A DNA stretch of 10,326 nt from the NCBI GenBank assembly GCA_045634345.1, contig JAZRAB010000016.1, forward strand, positions 1 through 10,326. The letters are read 5' to 3'. The notes below the pieces were generated by a model. It had not been told where the DNA came from, did no database searches, and worked only from the letters and a program-made list of their open reading frames with translations. Origin of the DNA: Flemingiibacterium sp045634345. GTDB taxonomy: Bacteria; Bacillota; Clostridia; Oscillospirales; CAG-272. Below, piece by piece: positions 1 to 5,640 of this stretch. A program made the position numbers and the translations under genes. Positions within the stretch are counted from its first letter, which is position 1. The number at the start of each line of letters is the position of its first letter.

Positions 1-1
1 T

Positions 2-150
2 GATGCTTCGATTATCGCGGCTTCCACGCGGTGCTTCGCACTGCCTGCCGGTATGCAGAGGGGAACCTATGGACCGGCGTCTGAGCGCAAAGCAGCCCCC
101 CTGCATACCGGCAGGCAGAGCGAAGCACCGCAAGGAGCACCAATGCCAAG
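2..150 (-). repeat. Dispersed palindromic repeat, copy 1
   Basis: This gene-free stretch is a repeat with a second, truncated copy at the right edge of the window. The reverse complement of 65-146 aligns with 10245-10326. Shared blocks are GCATTGG (rc of 140-146; 10245-10251), TCCTTGC (rc of 130-136; 10255-10261), TGCCTGCCG, and a 21-base block (rc of 65-85; 10306-10326) with 17 identities. Because the arms are self-complementary, the left arm also matches copy 2 directly: GATGCTTCGA (2-11) and a core at 42-67. The outer boundaries are uncertain. No transposase, rRNA or tRNA is present. It resembles a MITE or a REP/BIME-type intergenic element, which is an inference. Confidence 0.65.
30..129. 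repeat. Long imperfect hairpin inside repeat copy 1
   Basis: Bases 30-58 are the reverse complement of 101-129 at 28 of 29 positions; the exception is A40 opposite A119. After the unpaired A59, GGGG at 60-63 can also pair with C residues at 96-99. The loop is about 32 bases (64-95). No T-run follows the structure, so it is not an ordinary intrinsic terminator. In a transcript reading into the downstream PLP enzyme gene it would form a very stable 5' structure ending about 78 bases before the start codon. Confidence 0.85.
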
Positions 151-206
151 AGCGGCAAGCCGCTCGACAAACTCAAATTTCTACAGAACAAGAAAGGACA
201 TAAAAA

Positions 207-1454
207 ATGCAGAATATAGATCTTCTCGCACTTACCGCGAAAGCGGAGCGCGAGCTTGCGGAGATATTCGCTGATATCGACCGCATTTCATTTGAAAACA
301 CAAAGCGAGTAATGGATTCCTTCAGAAACAACCGTGTGGACGACTCTTGCTTTGCCGGTACAAGCGGTTACGGTTACGACGATAAAGGACGTGACACGCT
401 CGATAAAATCTACGCCGAGGTGTTTGGTGCAGAGGCGGCATTTGTACGCCACAGCATCGTCAACGGCACGCAGGCAATCGCTATCGCGCTTTACGGGCTC
501 CTGCGTCCGGGCGATATAATGCTCTCCGTAACCGGCAAGCCATACGACACGCTGGAAGAGGTAATCGGTATCGCAGGCAAACGCGGAAACGGCTCTCTTG
601 CGGATTTCGGTGTTGAGTACCGCCAGATAGACCTTGCCGACGGCAAGGTGGATTTTGATGCGATTGACCGCCAACTCGCCGAGAACGGCGAGCGTGTGAA
701 GGTTGTATTTCTCCAGCGCTCGAAAGGTTATATGAACCGCCCGACTCTGACTGTTGCCGAGATTGGCGAGGTCGCAAAATTTGTCAAAGCGCGTTCTAAT
801 GCTTATGTTGTAGTCGATAACTGCTACGGCGAATTTACCGAAACGTGTGAGCCCTGCGCAGTCGGAGCTGACCTCATAATGGGTTCGCTTATTAAAAACC
901 CCGGCGGCGGCATCGCGGAATCGGGCGGATACATCGCAGGCAGCGCGAAGGCGGTCGAGCTTGCAAGCTATCGCCTTACTACCGTTGGTGTGGGACTTGA
1001 ATGTGGAGCTTCGCTCGGGAACAACAAGAGCCTATATAAAGGCTTCTTCTTCGCTCCGCACATCGTTGCGCAGGCTATTAAGACCGCACATTTTGCCGCA
1101 TACATTTTCGAGGCGCTCGGATGTGAGGTCAATCCCCGTTGGTCTGAACGCCGCGCGGATATTATACAAGCCGTTATTCTCGACAAGCCCGAACGCCTCG
1201 TGGCATTCTGTCAGGGAATCCAAAGCGGCTCTCCAATTGATTCATACGTATGCCCCGAACCGTGGGATATGCCCGGATATACTGATCAGGTAATCATGGC
1301 GGCAGGCGCATTCACGCAAGGCTCCTCCATTGAGCTTTCCGCCGACGGACCAATGAGAGCGCCTTACACCGCGTTCATGCAGGGCGGGCTTACCTACGAA
1401 AGCGGTAAGCTCGGTGTACTTTCCGCGGCAGAAAAATTACTTACAGTACTGTGA
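207..1454 (+). CDS. PLP-dependent methionine gamma-lyase family protein (aluminium-resistance type)
   Basis: This 415-residue protein looks like a full-length fold-type I PLP enzyme of the family named methionine gamma-lyase / 'aluminium resistance protein' (COG4100, Pfam Met_gamma_lyase; Bacillus YnbB is a relative). Visible motifs are the cofactor-loop region SIVNGTQAI (83-91), the PLP-ring Asp in VVVDNCYGEF (Asp204), and SLIKNPGGG with the probable Schiff-base Lys230. The glycine-rich NPGGGIAESGGYIAG stretch is characteristic of the family. The reaction is presumably C-S lyase chemistry on a sulfur amino acid, but the true substrate is not established for these proteins. The ATG is preceded by AAAGGA with 8-base spacing. 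No promoter is evident upstream, so transcription may come from outside the window. The CDF exporter gene begins 10 bases after its stop, indicating an operon. Confidence 0.9.
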   Translation: MQNIDLLALTAKAERELAEIFADIDRISFENTKRVMDSFRNNRVDDSCFAGTSGYGYDDKGRDTLDKIYAEVFGAEAAFVRHSIVNGTQAIAIALYGLLRPGDIMLSVTGKPYDTLEEVIGIAGKRGNGSLADFGVEYRQIDLADGKVDFDAIDRQLAENGERVKVVFLQRSKGYMNRPTLTVAEIGEVAKFVKARSNAYVVVDNCYGEFTETCEPCAVGADLIMGSLIKNPGGGIAESGGYIAGSAKAVELASYRLTTVGVGLECGASLGNNKSLYKGFFFAPHIVAQAIKTAHFAAYIFEALGCEVNPRWSERRADIIQAVILDKPERLVAFCQGIQSGSPIDSYVCPEPWDMPGYTDQVIMAAGAFTQGSSIELSADGPMRAPYTAFMQGGLTYESGKLGVLSAAEKLLTVL

Positions 1455-1464
1455 GGAATAGAAA

Positions 1465-2640
1465 TTGAATCTGAAGCTTTTGTCTATTTTTGTAAAAAAC
1501 TATAAAAGCACCGACGAACCGCGTGTGCGCACAAAATGCGCAGCGACAGCAAGCGGAGTCGGAATATTTTCAAACATTCTTTTGTCTGTTATGAAAATAA
1601 TTGTCGGTATCATAACGAACAGTATTGCAATAACCGCAGATGCGGTCAACAATATCGCAGATGCCGCATCATCGGTAATTACGCTTGTCGGCTTCAAGCT
1701 TGCTTCAAAGCCTGCCGATAAGGAGCATCCATACGGCCACGCACGAATAGAATATATCACGGGACTTATCGTATCACTTGTCATTTGCACTCTCGGCATT
1801 GAATTTTTTATAAATTCAGTCAATACTTTGATATCCCCCACCGGAACCGAGTATTCCCTCGCCGCACTTATCATCCTCGCAGTATCCGTTGTGATAAAGC
1901 TTTGGCAAGGATTTTTCTACCGTGCCGTCGGCAAGCATATCGACTCCTCCGCGCTTATTGCCACATCAGCAGACAGCAGAAACGACTCGATAACCACAGC
2001 GGTAGTTCTCGTTGGTGCGCTGATTTCAAAATTCAGCGGCATCAATCTTGACGGTTGGCTCGGAAGTGCGGTTGCATGCTTCATTATAAAATCGGGAATT
2101 GAGCTTGTGATGGAGACATCTGATCCACTGCTCGGAAGTGCTCCTTCGGCGGAGTTCGTAAGTTCCATCGGCAAGCGAATCATGAGCTACGACGGTGTGC
2201 TCGGGTATCATGATCTTGTTGTTCACAGCTACGGTCATGAGCGCGTTTTCGCCTCGGTACACGTCGAGGTTGCCGCCGAACGTGATATACTCGAAAGTCA
2301 CGATCTCATCGATAATATAGAGTTCGATTTCAAAAAAAGCGGTATTCAGCTTGTCATCCATCTTGATCCTGTTGTTACTTCGGACGAAGAACTGCGCGAG
2401 CTCAAGCGTGAGGTCGAAGCAATAGTCGGCATCATCGCGGTTGAATTTGACTGTGCGCTGTCAATGCATGATTTCCGCATGGTACGCGGAGTGACGCACA
2501 CTAACCTCATTTTTGACGTGGTCGTTCCGTTTGAATGTAAGCACAGCGACAGTGAAGTATGCAGTATGCTTACAGAGAAAATACATACGCTGTCTCACGA
2601 TTACAATGCGGTTATAAATATTGACCGCAGTTATCTCTAA
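1465..2640 (+). CDS. Cation diffusion facilitator exporter, probably Mn type
   Basis: This 391-residue CDF family membrane transporter is predicted to export a divalent metal in exchange for protons. The membrane part (about residues 30-205) carries ITADAVNNIADAASS, HPYGHARIEYITG and ADSRNDSITT. Aligned by eye to E. coli YiiP, the four-residue membrane metal site reads D59, N63, D170, D174. Zn exporters usually have Asp-Asp-His-Asp, whereas Asn plus three Asp is the pattern associated with Mn exporters such as MntE; the length also matches MntE (about 394). The cytoplasmic part seems to hold two related ferredoxin-like units (about 244-303 and 328-391). Translation starts at TTG, preceded by GAGGA at 7 bases, only 10 bases after the PLP enzyme gene, so the two are probably co-transcribed. 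Mn specificity is an inference; Fe or Zn is possible. Confidence 0.9.
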   Translation: MNLKLLSIFVKNYKSTDEPRVRTKCAATASGVGIFSNILLSVMKIIVGIITNSIAITADAVNNIADAASSVITLVGFKLASKPADKEHPYGHARIEYITGLIVSLVICTLGIEFFINSVNTLISPTGTEYSLAALIILAVSVVIKLWQGFFYRAVGKHIDSSALIATSADSRNDSITTAVVLVGALISKFSGINLDGWLGSAVACFIIKSGIELVMETSDPLLGSAPSAEFVSSIGKRIMSYDGVLGYHDLVVHSYGHERVFASVHVEVAAERDILESHDLIDNIEFDFKKSGIQLVIHLDPVVTSDEELRELKREVEAIVGIIAVEFDCALSMHDFRMVRGVTHTNLIFDVVVPFECKHSDSEVCSMLTEKIHTLSHDYNAVINIDRSYL

Positions 2641-2645
2641 AAATG

Positions 2646-2703
2646 AATTGCTTTCCCGTTTACGGTCAATAATGACTGTACCGAGAAAGCAATTTTTATT
2701 TTT
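2646..2703 (+). terminator. Rho-independent terminator after the CDF gene
   Basis: AATTGCTTTC (2646-2655) pairs with GAAAGCAATT (2685-2694) over 10 bases and is followed by a T-rich run to 2703. Inside it lies a second hairpin, TACGGTCA (2661-2668), loop ATAA, TGACTGTA (2673-2680), with one G-T pair. It ends the PLP enzyme/CDF operon, but it also lies only two bases before the spoIIR ribosome binding site, so it could limit read-through into spoIIR. Confidence 0.75.
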
Positions 2704-2705
2704 GT

Positions 2706-2745
2706 AAGGAGGTCTTTGCTTTGCAAAGACATAGTGATTAATATG
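2706..2745 (+). promoter_or_regulatory. spoIIR ribosome binding site with hairpin before ATG
   Basis: AAGGAGG (2706-2712) is a near-perfect Shine-Dalgarno, but the best start codon, ATG at 2743, is 30 bases away. Between them GTCTTTG (2712-2718) and CAAAGAC (2724-2730) form a 7-bp hairpin with loop CTTTG. Folding would leave only about 12 unpaired bases between the Shine-Dalgarno and the ATG. In-frame TTG at 2716 is only 3 bases from the Shine-Dalgarno and lies within the stem; GTG at 2734 is another in-frame option. Confidence 0.55.
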
Positions 2746-3372
2746 CAAAACCGTCTGACAGTATTTTTACTTACATTTTCCATACTTACAGCACTTATGC
2801 TGCCCATGTCAGCACTGCTCCCATCGCCCGAAGACGGGCAGTTATACGATAATATTATTCGCCTGCATGTTTTGGCAAATTCCGATTCGGCTAAAGATCA
2901 GTCGCTCAAATTAAAGGTGCGCGACGGCGTACTTAATACTGTCGCAGGACTGCTTGACAGAGTAAAAGACCGTACCGAGGCAGAAGCGATTCTTTCGGAT
3001 AACATCGCTGTTATCGAAAGTGCTGCGGCGAATGTGCTATATGCTGAAAATTCGCCGTATACCGTCTATGCAACACTAACCGAGGAAGCCTATCCAACGC
3101 GCGAATATGAGAATTACACGCTTCCTGCCGGGACATACACTTCCCTGCGAATATTAATCGGTGAAGCGGAAGGACAGAATTGGTGGTGCGTGCTCTTTCC
3201 GCAGCTTTGCATAGGTGTATCGAAGGATGCTCAAGCTGTGGCATTGGTCGATGACAACGAGCTTCTCGAGGCAGGACTTACCCCATCGCAGATACGCATT
3301 ATAACAGGCAATTCGCCGGATATTGTAGTGAAATTCCGTCTGCTTGAATTTTTCGAGCGGATATTTGCGTAG
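2743..3372 (+). CDS. spoIIR: Stage II sporulation protein R
   Basis: This is SpoIIR, the forespore-made signalling protein secreted into the intermembrane space, where it triggers SpoIIGA to process pro-SigmaE in the mother cell. With the ATG at 2743 it has 209 residues: a hydrophobic signal segment (about 5-26), then the family blocks IRLHVLANSDS (39-49), LKLKVRD (55-61), NWWCVLFPQLC with two cysteines (146-156) and the C-terminal KFRLLEFF. The ATG is chosen because it gives a normal signal peptide (MQNRLTVFLL...). TTG 2716 or GTG 2734 would add nine or three residues. No convincing SigF promoter is visible in the short upstream gap, although SigF control is expected for this gene. It converges on the XRE gene with a 3-base gap. 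Confidence 0.92.
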   Translation: MQNRLTVFLLTFSILTALMLPMSALLPSPEDGQLYDNIIRLHVLANSDSAKDQSLKLKVRDGVLNTVAGLLDRVKDRTEAEAILSDNIAVIESAAANVLYAENSPYTVYATLTEEAYPTREYENYTLPAGTYTSLRILIGEAEGQNWWCVLFPQLCIGVSKDAQAVALVDDNELLEAGLTPSQIRIITGNSPDIVVKFRLLEFFERIFA

Positions 3373-3375
3373 AGT

Positions 3376-3627
3376 CTACAATTCTTTTTTGAAAAATAAT
3401 TCATCCAAGCTGCAATCAAATACTTTTACAAAAGCTATAATGTCAATATCCGTAATGAATCGTTTGCCGGCTTCAATTCGCTGAATTGCATTTTTATCCA
3501 CATCAAGCCCTGCAAGCTGTAGTCTATCAGCTAACTCACGCTGTGATATGTTCATTTTTCTGCGAAGCGCAGCGATATTATTGCCGCAAATATTGTTTTT
3601 TCCGTCTTTTGTTTTATTTATAAACAT
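3376..3627 (-). CDS. XRE-family helix-turn-helix regulator
   Basis: This 83-residue single-domain Cro/CI-type DNA-binding protein has its HTH at about residues 17-77. It shows LRRKMNISQRELADRLQ (21-37) as the first helices, DVDKNAIQRIEAGKRFI as the recognition region, and a C-terminal helix ending CSLDELFF. There is no ligand-binding or dimerisation domain beyond the HTH fold. The ATG is preceded by GAGGA (3634-3638, minus strand) at 6 bases. It is divergent from the zinc-ribbon/TM2 gene, and its own start region contains a candidate operator half-site, so autoregulation together with control of the TM2 gene is a reasonable inference. Its 3' end nearly abuts spoIIR, and no terminator was seen between them. 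The signal it responds to is unknown. Confidence 0.88.
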   Translation of the reverse strand: MFINKTKDGKNNICGNNIAALRRKMNISQRELADRLQLAGLDVDKNAIQRIEAGKRFITDIDIIAFVKVFDCSLDELFFKKEL

Positions 3628-3642
3628 ATTTCATCCTCATTT

Positions 3643-3661
3643 TGACATTCAGTGCTTGACA
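3643..3661. promoter_or_regulatory. Candidate operator O1 (imperfect)
   Basis: TGACATTC (3643-3650), three bases, then GCTTGACA (3654-3661). The left half is identical to the half-site of O2. The right half keeps 5 of 8 bases of GAATGTCA and overlaps the -35 hexamer (3656-3661) of the TM2 promoter. It also lies in the predicted start region of the divergent XRE transcript. Binding by the XRE protein is an inference. Confidence 0.5.
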
Positions 3662-3684
3662 ACAAGGATATTATATGCTATAAT
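3656..3684 (+). promoter_or_regulatory. Consensus SigA promoter of the TM2 gene
   Basis: TTGACA (3656-3661), 17-base spacer, TATAAT (3679-3684): a perfect match to the housekeeping consensus. The predicted transcription start is near 3691. Such a strong promoter next to candidate operator sites suggests the gene is normally held down by a repressor. Confidence 0.85.
3670..3675 (-). promoter_or_regulatory. Possible -10 element of the XRE gene
   Basis: Read on the minus strand this is TATAAT, about 43 bases before the XRE ATG. The -35 region (about 3693-3698) is poor. If it is used, transcription would start near 3663, so O1 would lie just downstream of the start and O2 would cover the -35 region. 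Confidence 0.4.
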
Positions 3685-3695
3685 AAACGAGTAGA

Positions 3696-3714
3696 TGACA
3701 TTCACCGAATGTCA
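3696..3714. promoter_or_regulatory. Candidate operator O2 (perfect palindrome)
   Basis: TGACATTC (3696-3703), ACC, GAATGTCA (3707-3714): an 8-bp perfect inverted repeat starting about 5 bases after the predicted TM2 transcription start. Its centre is 53 bp from the centre of O1, close to five helical turns. The size and symmetry fit a dimeric XRE regulator. It could also form a small hairpin in the TM2 5' leader. Confidence 0.6.
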
Positions 3715-3743
3715 ATATGCGACAATCATAGGAGGAAATAACA

Positions 3744-4172
3744 ATGTCAAACGAAAATCAGCAAAATACAACCACACAGGCTCCTCAGACAGAAGCTGTG
3801 CAGACCAAAACAAAATTTTGCAAGCACTGCGGGGCAAAAATACCGGAAGATGCCGTACTTTGCACTTCATGTGGTCGTCAAGTGGAAGAAATAAAGCAAG
3901 CGCCTTCCGCACAGCCTTCAATCATTATCAATAATGAAAACCATAATGTCAATTCCAACGCAAACAACATAGGCGCTCACTATGGGCGTCCGAAAAACAA
4001 ATGGGTTGCCTTGCTTCTTTGTATCTTCCTTGGAGTCTTTGGCGGTCATAAGTTCTACGAGGGCAAAGTTGGTATGGGAATATTATATATTTTCACATTC
4101 GGGTTATTCGGCATAGGCGCACTTATAGATTTTTTTGTACTTCTATTCAAACCCAACCCCTATTATGTCTAA
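3744..4172 (+). CDS. Zinc-ribbon and TM2 domain membrane protein
   Basis: This 142-residue protein has three parts. After a polar Gln/Thr-rich start there is a zinc ribbon with FCKHCG and LCTSCG (Cys26, Cys29, Cys40, Cys43). A low-complexity Asn-rich linker follows (about 58-76, IIINNENHNVNSNANN). Last is a TM2 domain (about 86-137) with two membrane helices flanking GGHKFYEGKVG, and an Asp (ALIDF) in the second helix as is usual for TM2. The molecular function of such proteins is not known. AGGAGG lies 8 bases before the ATG. The gene has a consensus promoter with operator-like palindromes and is divergent from an XRE regulator that probably controls it. It ends at a bidirectional terminator, so it forms a single-gene unit. 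Confidence 0.9.
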   Translation: MSNENQQNTTTQAPQTEAVQTKTKFCKHCGAKIPEDAVLCTSCGRQVEEIKQAPSAQPSIIINNENHNVNSNANNIGAHYGRPKNKWVALLLCIFLGVFGGHKFYEGKVGMGILYIFTFGLFGIGALIDFFVLLFKPNPYYV

Positions 4173-4186
4173 TATAATAAAAAACA

Positions 4187-4222
4187 CCTCTTGGCACATT
4201 CGCGCCAAGAGGTTCGTTTTTT
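4187..4222. terminator. Bidirectional terminator between TM2 gene and DAHP synthase
   Basis: CCTCTTGGC (4187-4195) pairs with GCCAAGAGG (4204-4212) around an 8-base loop. On the plus strand it is followed by TTCGTTTTTT; on the minus strand the A-run at 4179-4184 gives the T-tract. It can therefore end both convergent transcripts. The plus-strand T-run overlaps the stop codon of the DAHP synthase gene. Confidence 0.85.
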
Positions 4223-5237
4223 ATCCAATGCTCTTGCCCATTGCGGCAAGGATTTTTTTCATTCTCTCCATTACTCCGTCGAACTCGTCCGGTGTAAGCG
4301 ACTGCTTTCCGTCAGACAACGCCTTTGCAGGGTTGTTGTGCACCTCAATCATAATACCGTCAGCGCCTGCCGCTACCGCCGCCATTGCGAGCGGTTCAAC
4401 AAGCCAGCTGATACCACCGGCGTGGCTCGGGTCCGCAACGACCGGCAGATGCGACAGCTTCTTGAGTACCGGAATTGCCGACACATCGAAGGTATTGCGA
4501 GTCGCAGTCTCGAAGGTACGGATACCGCGCTCACAGAGGATGACATTCTCGTTGCCGCCTGCCATAATGTACTCGGCACTCATTAAAAACTCCTCAATGG
4601 TGTTAGCAAGACCGCGCTTTAGGAGTATCGGCTTCTTTGTGTGTCCAAGCTCTTTTAAAAGCTCGAAATTCTGCATATTTCTCGCACCGACCTGAATAAC
4701 ATCAACATCCTCGAAAAGAGGCAGATGCGCCGCGTCCATAATCTCGGTGACAATCGGAAGACCCGTCTCCTTTTTCGCTTCAAGCAGAAGCTCAATTCCC
4801 TCGGCTTTGAGTCCTTGGAATGCATACGGCGAAGTTCGCGGCTTAAATGCGCCGCCGCGAAGAAGTGCCGAATCAGCCGCCTTCACACGTCGCGCAATCT
4901 CGCATATCTGCTCCTCGCATTCAACCGAGCAGGGACCGCTGATAACCTGAAAATGTCCGCCGCCGATCTTGATGCCGCCAATATCGACAACAGTGTCATC
5001 GGGGTGAAATTTACGGTTCGCGTTCTTATACGGCTCCTGCACACGCTTAACTTCTTCAACTATGTCGCTGGTGCGCAGATTGTCTATATCTATTTTTGAC
5101 GTGTCGCCGACAAGACCGATAATAGTCGTATGTAAGCCATCAACAAGATGAGCCTGTAGGCCGGGCGTTTTTTCAAGCTCTGTAACAAAGGATGCTACAA
5201 GCTCTTTTTTTGTATTCGGTTTGATGATTATAATCAT
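4221..5237 (-). CDS. aroF: 3-deoxy-7-phosphoheptulonate synthase, type I-beta
   Basis: DAHP synthase condenses phosphoenolpyruvate with erythrose 4-phosphate, the first step of the shikimate pathway to aromatic amino acids. At 338 residues it matches the Thermotoga maritima-type enzyme. An N-terminal ferredoxin-like regulatory domain (about 1-70) precedes the TIM barrel. Visible motifs are GPCSVE (101-106), the substrate-binding KPRTSPY (132-138), VGARNMQNF (183-191), LLKRG (205-209) and DPSHAGG (269-275). Predicted metal ligands are Cys103, His272, Glu298 and Asp309, all present. The N-terminal domain suggests feedback inhibition by an aromatic end product; which one cannot be read from the sequence. 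GAGGAAAG precedes the ATG. It has its own promoter and a short leader without a T-box. No other shikimate gene is in the window. Confidence 0.95.
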   Translation of the reverse strand: MIIIIKPNTKKELVASFVTELEKTPGLQAHLVDGLHTTIIGLVGDTSKIDIDNLRTSDIVEEVKRVQEPYKNANRKFHPDDTVVDIGGIKIGGGHFQVISGPCSVECEEQICEIARRVKAADSALLRGGAFKPRTSPYAFQGLKAEGIELLLEAKKETGLPIVTEIMDAAHLPLFEDVDVIQVGARNMQNFELLKELGHTKKPILLKRGLANTIEEFLMSAEYIMAGGNENVILCERGIRTFETATRNTFDVSAIPVLKKLSHLPVVADPSHAGGISWLVEPLAMAAVAAGADGIMIEVHNNPAKALSDGKQSLTPDEFDGVMERMKKILAAMGKSIG

Positions 5238-5310
5238 TGTATGCTTTCCTCACATTCGATAGAGTATGATTTAACTACAGACAAATATGCGTCTGCAATA
5301 ATCCAAAAAT

Positions 5311-5339
5311 ATTTTATCACTTCTGCGCCAAAATTTCAA
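5311..5339 (-). promoter_or_regulatory. SigA promoter of the DAHP synthase gene
   Basis: On the minus strand: TTGAAA (5339-5334), 17-base spacer, TAAAAT (5316-5311), with a TG extended -10. The predicted start is near 5304, giving a leader of about 65 bases. The leader holds only a weak 5-bp stem (CAGAC/GTCTG, 5278-5295), too small for a T-box or riboswitch. Confidence 0.75.
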
Positions 5340-5413
5340 CAGCAACTATGCAAAATTGAAAATAAAATAACATTTCAACCCAAAATAATACATATTTTGC
5401 CGTTTATATCCAC

Positions 5414-5608
5414 TTACAGATCCTCGGGAATTATCAGCTCCGGAGGTTTGCGCGGAATGCGCTTCAGCGGATCATATATAAATTTACGACATGAATACTC
5501 CTTATCTACCACGCCTTTTCGCGTACAAAGCATATCATCTGTTTCCGATATCGCTTCGGCAAAGCGGCACATTTCGCAGATTTTAGGTGTATCGGAATTT
5601 TTCTTCAT
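5414..5608 (-). CDS. Small four-cysteine protein of unknown function
   Basis: This is a 64-residue protein. The ATG at 5608 is preferred over an in-frame upstream ATG at 5650 because AAAGGA lies 8 bases before it, and because the upstream ATG lies only about 15 bases downstream of the start predicted for its promoter. Features are CEMC near residues 11-14, a third Cys at about 28, a fourth in SCRKF at about 40, then a basic proline-rich tail with YDPLKRIPRKPPEL. The cysteine pattern could bind a metal, but spacing between the second pair is wider than in a classical zinc ribbon. There is no signal peptide or membrane helix. A strong promoter (5641-5669) belongs to it alone, and the DAHP synthase promoter lies downstream. 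I recall similar small uncharacterised proteins in Clostridia but cannot name a family. Confidence 0.75.
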   Translation of the reverse strand: MKKNSDTPKICEMCRFAEAISETDDMLCTRKGVVDKEYSCRKFIYDPLKRIPRKPPELIIPEDL

Positions 5609-5640
5609 AGGTAAAATCCTTTCGTTAAATGGATACAAAT

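Noticed and set aside
30..129. Intrinsic terminator of an upstream gene
   Set aside because: The stem is strong but no T-run follows, the loop is about 32 bases, and the sequence recurs at the other end of the window as a repeat.
2658..2692. SigF-type promoter before spoIIR (GTTTA as -35)
   Set aside because: The nearest -10-like bases are about 20 bases away rather than 15 and match poorly, and they lie inside the terminator arm.
4135..4695. Long plus-strand open frame antisense to the DAHP synthase gene
   Set aside because: Its frame is the shadow of a fully supported gene on the other strand; the translation has no recognisable domain and it spans a bidirectional terminator.
5238..5310. 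T-box or other riboswitch in the DAHP synthase leader
   Set aside because: The predicted leader is only about 65 bases with a weak 5-bp stem and lacks any T-box sequence or terminator.
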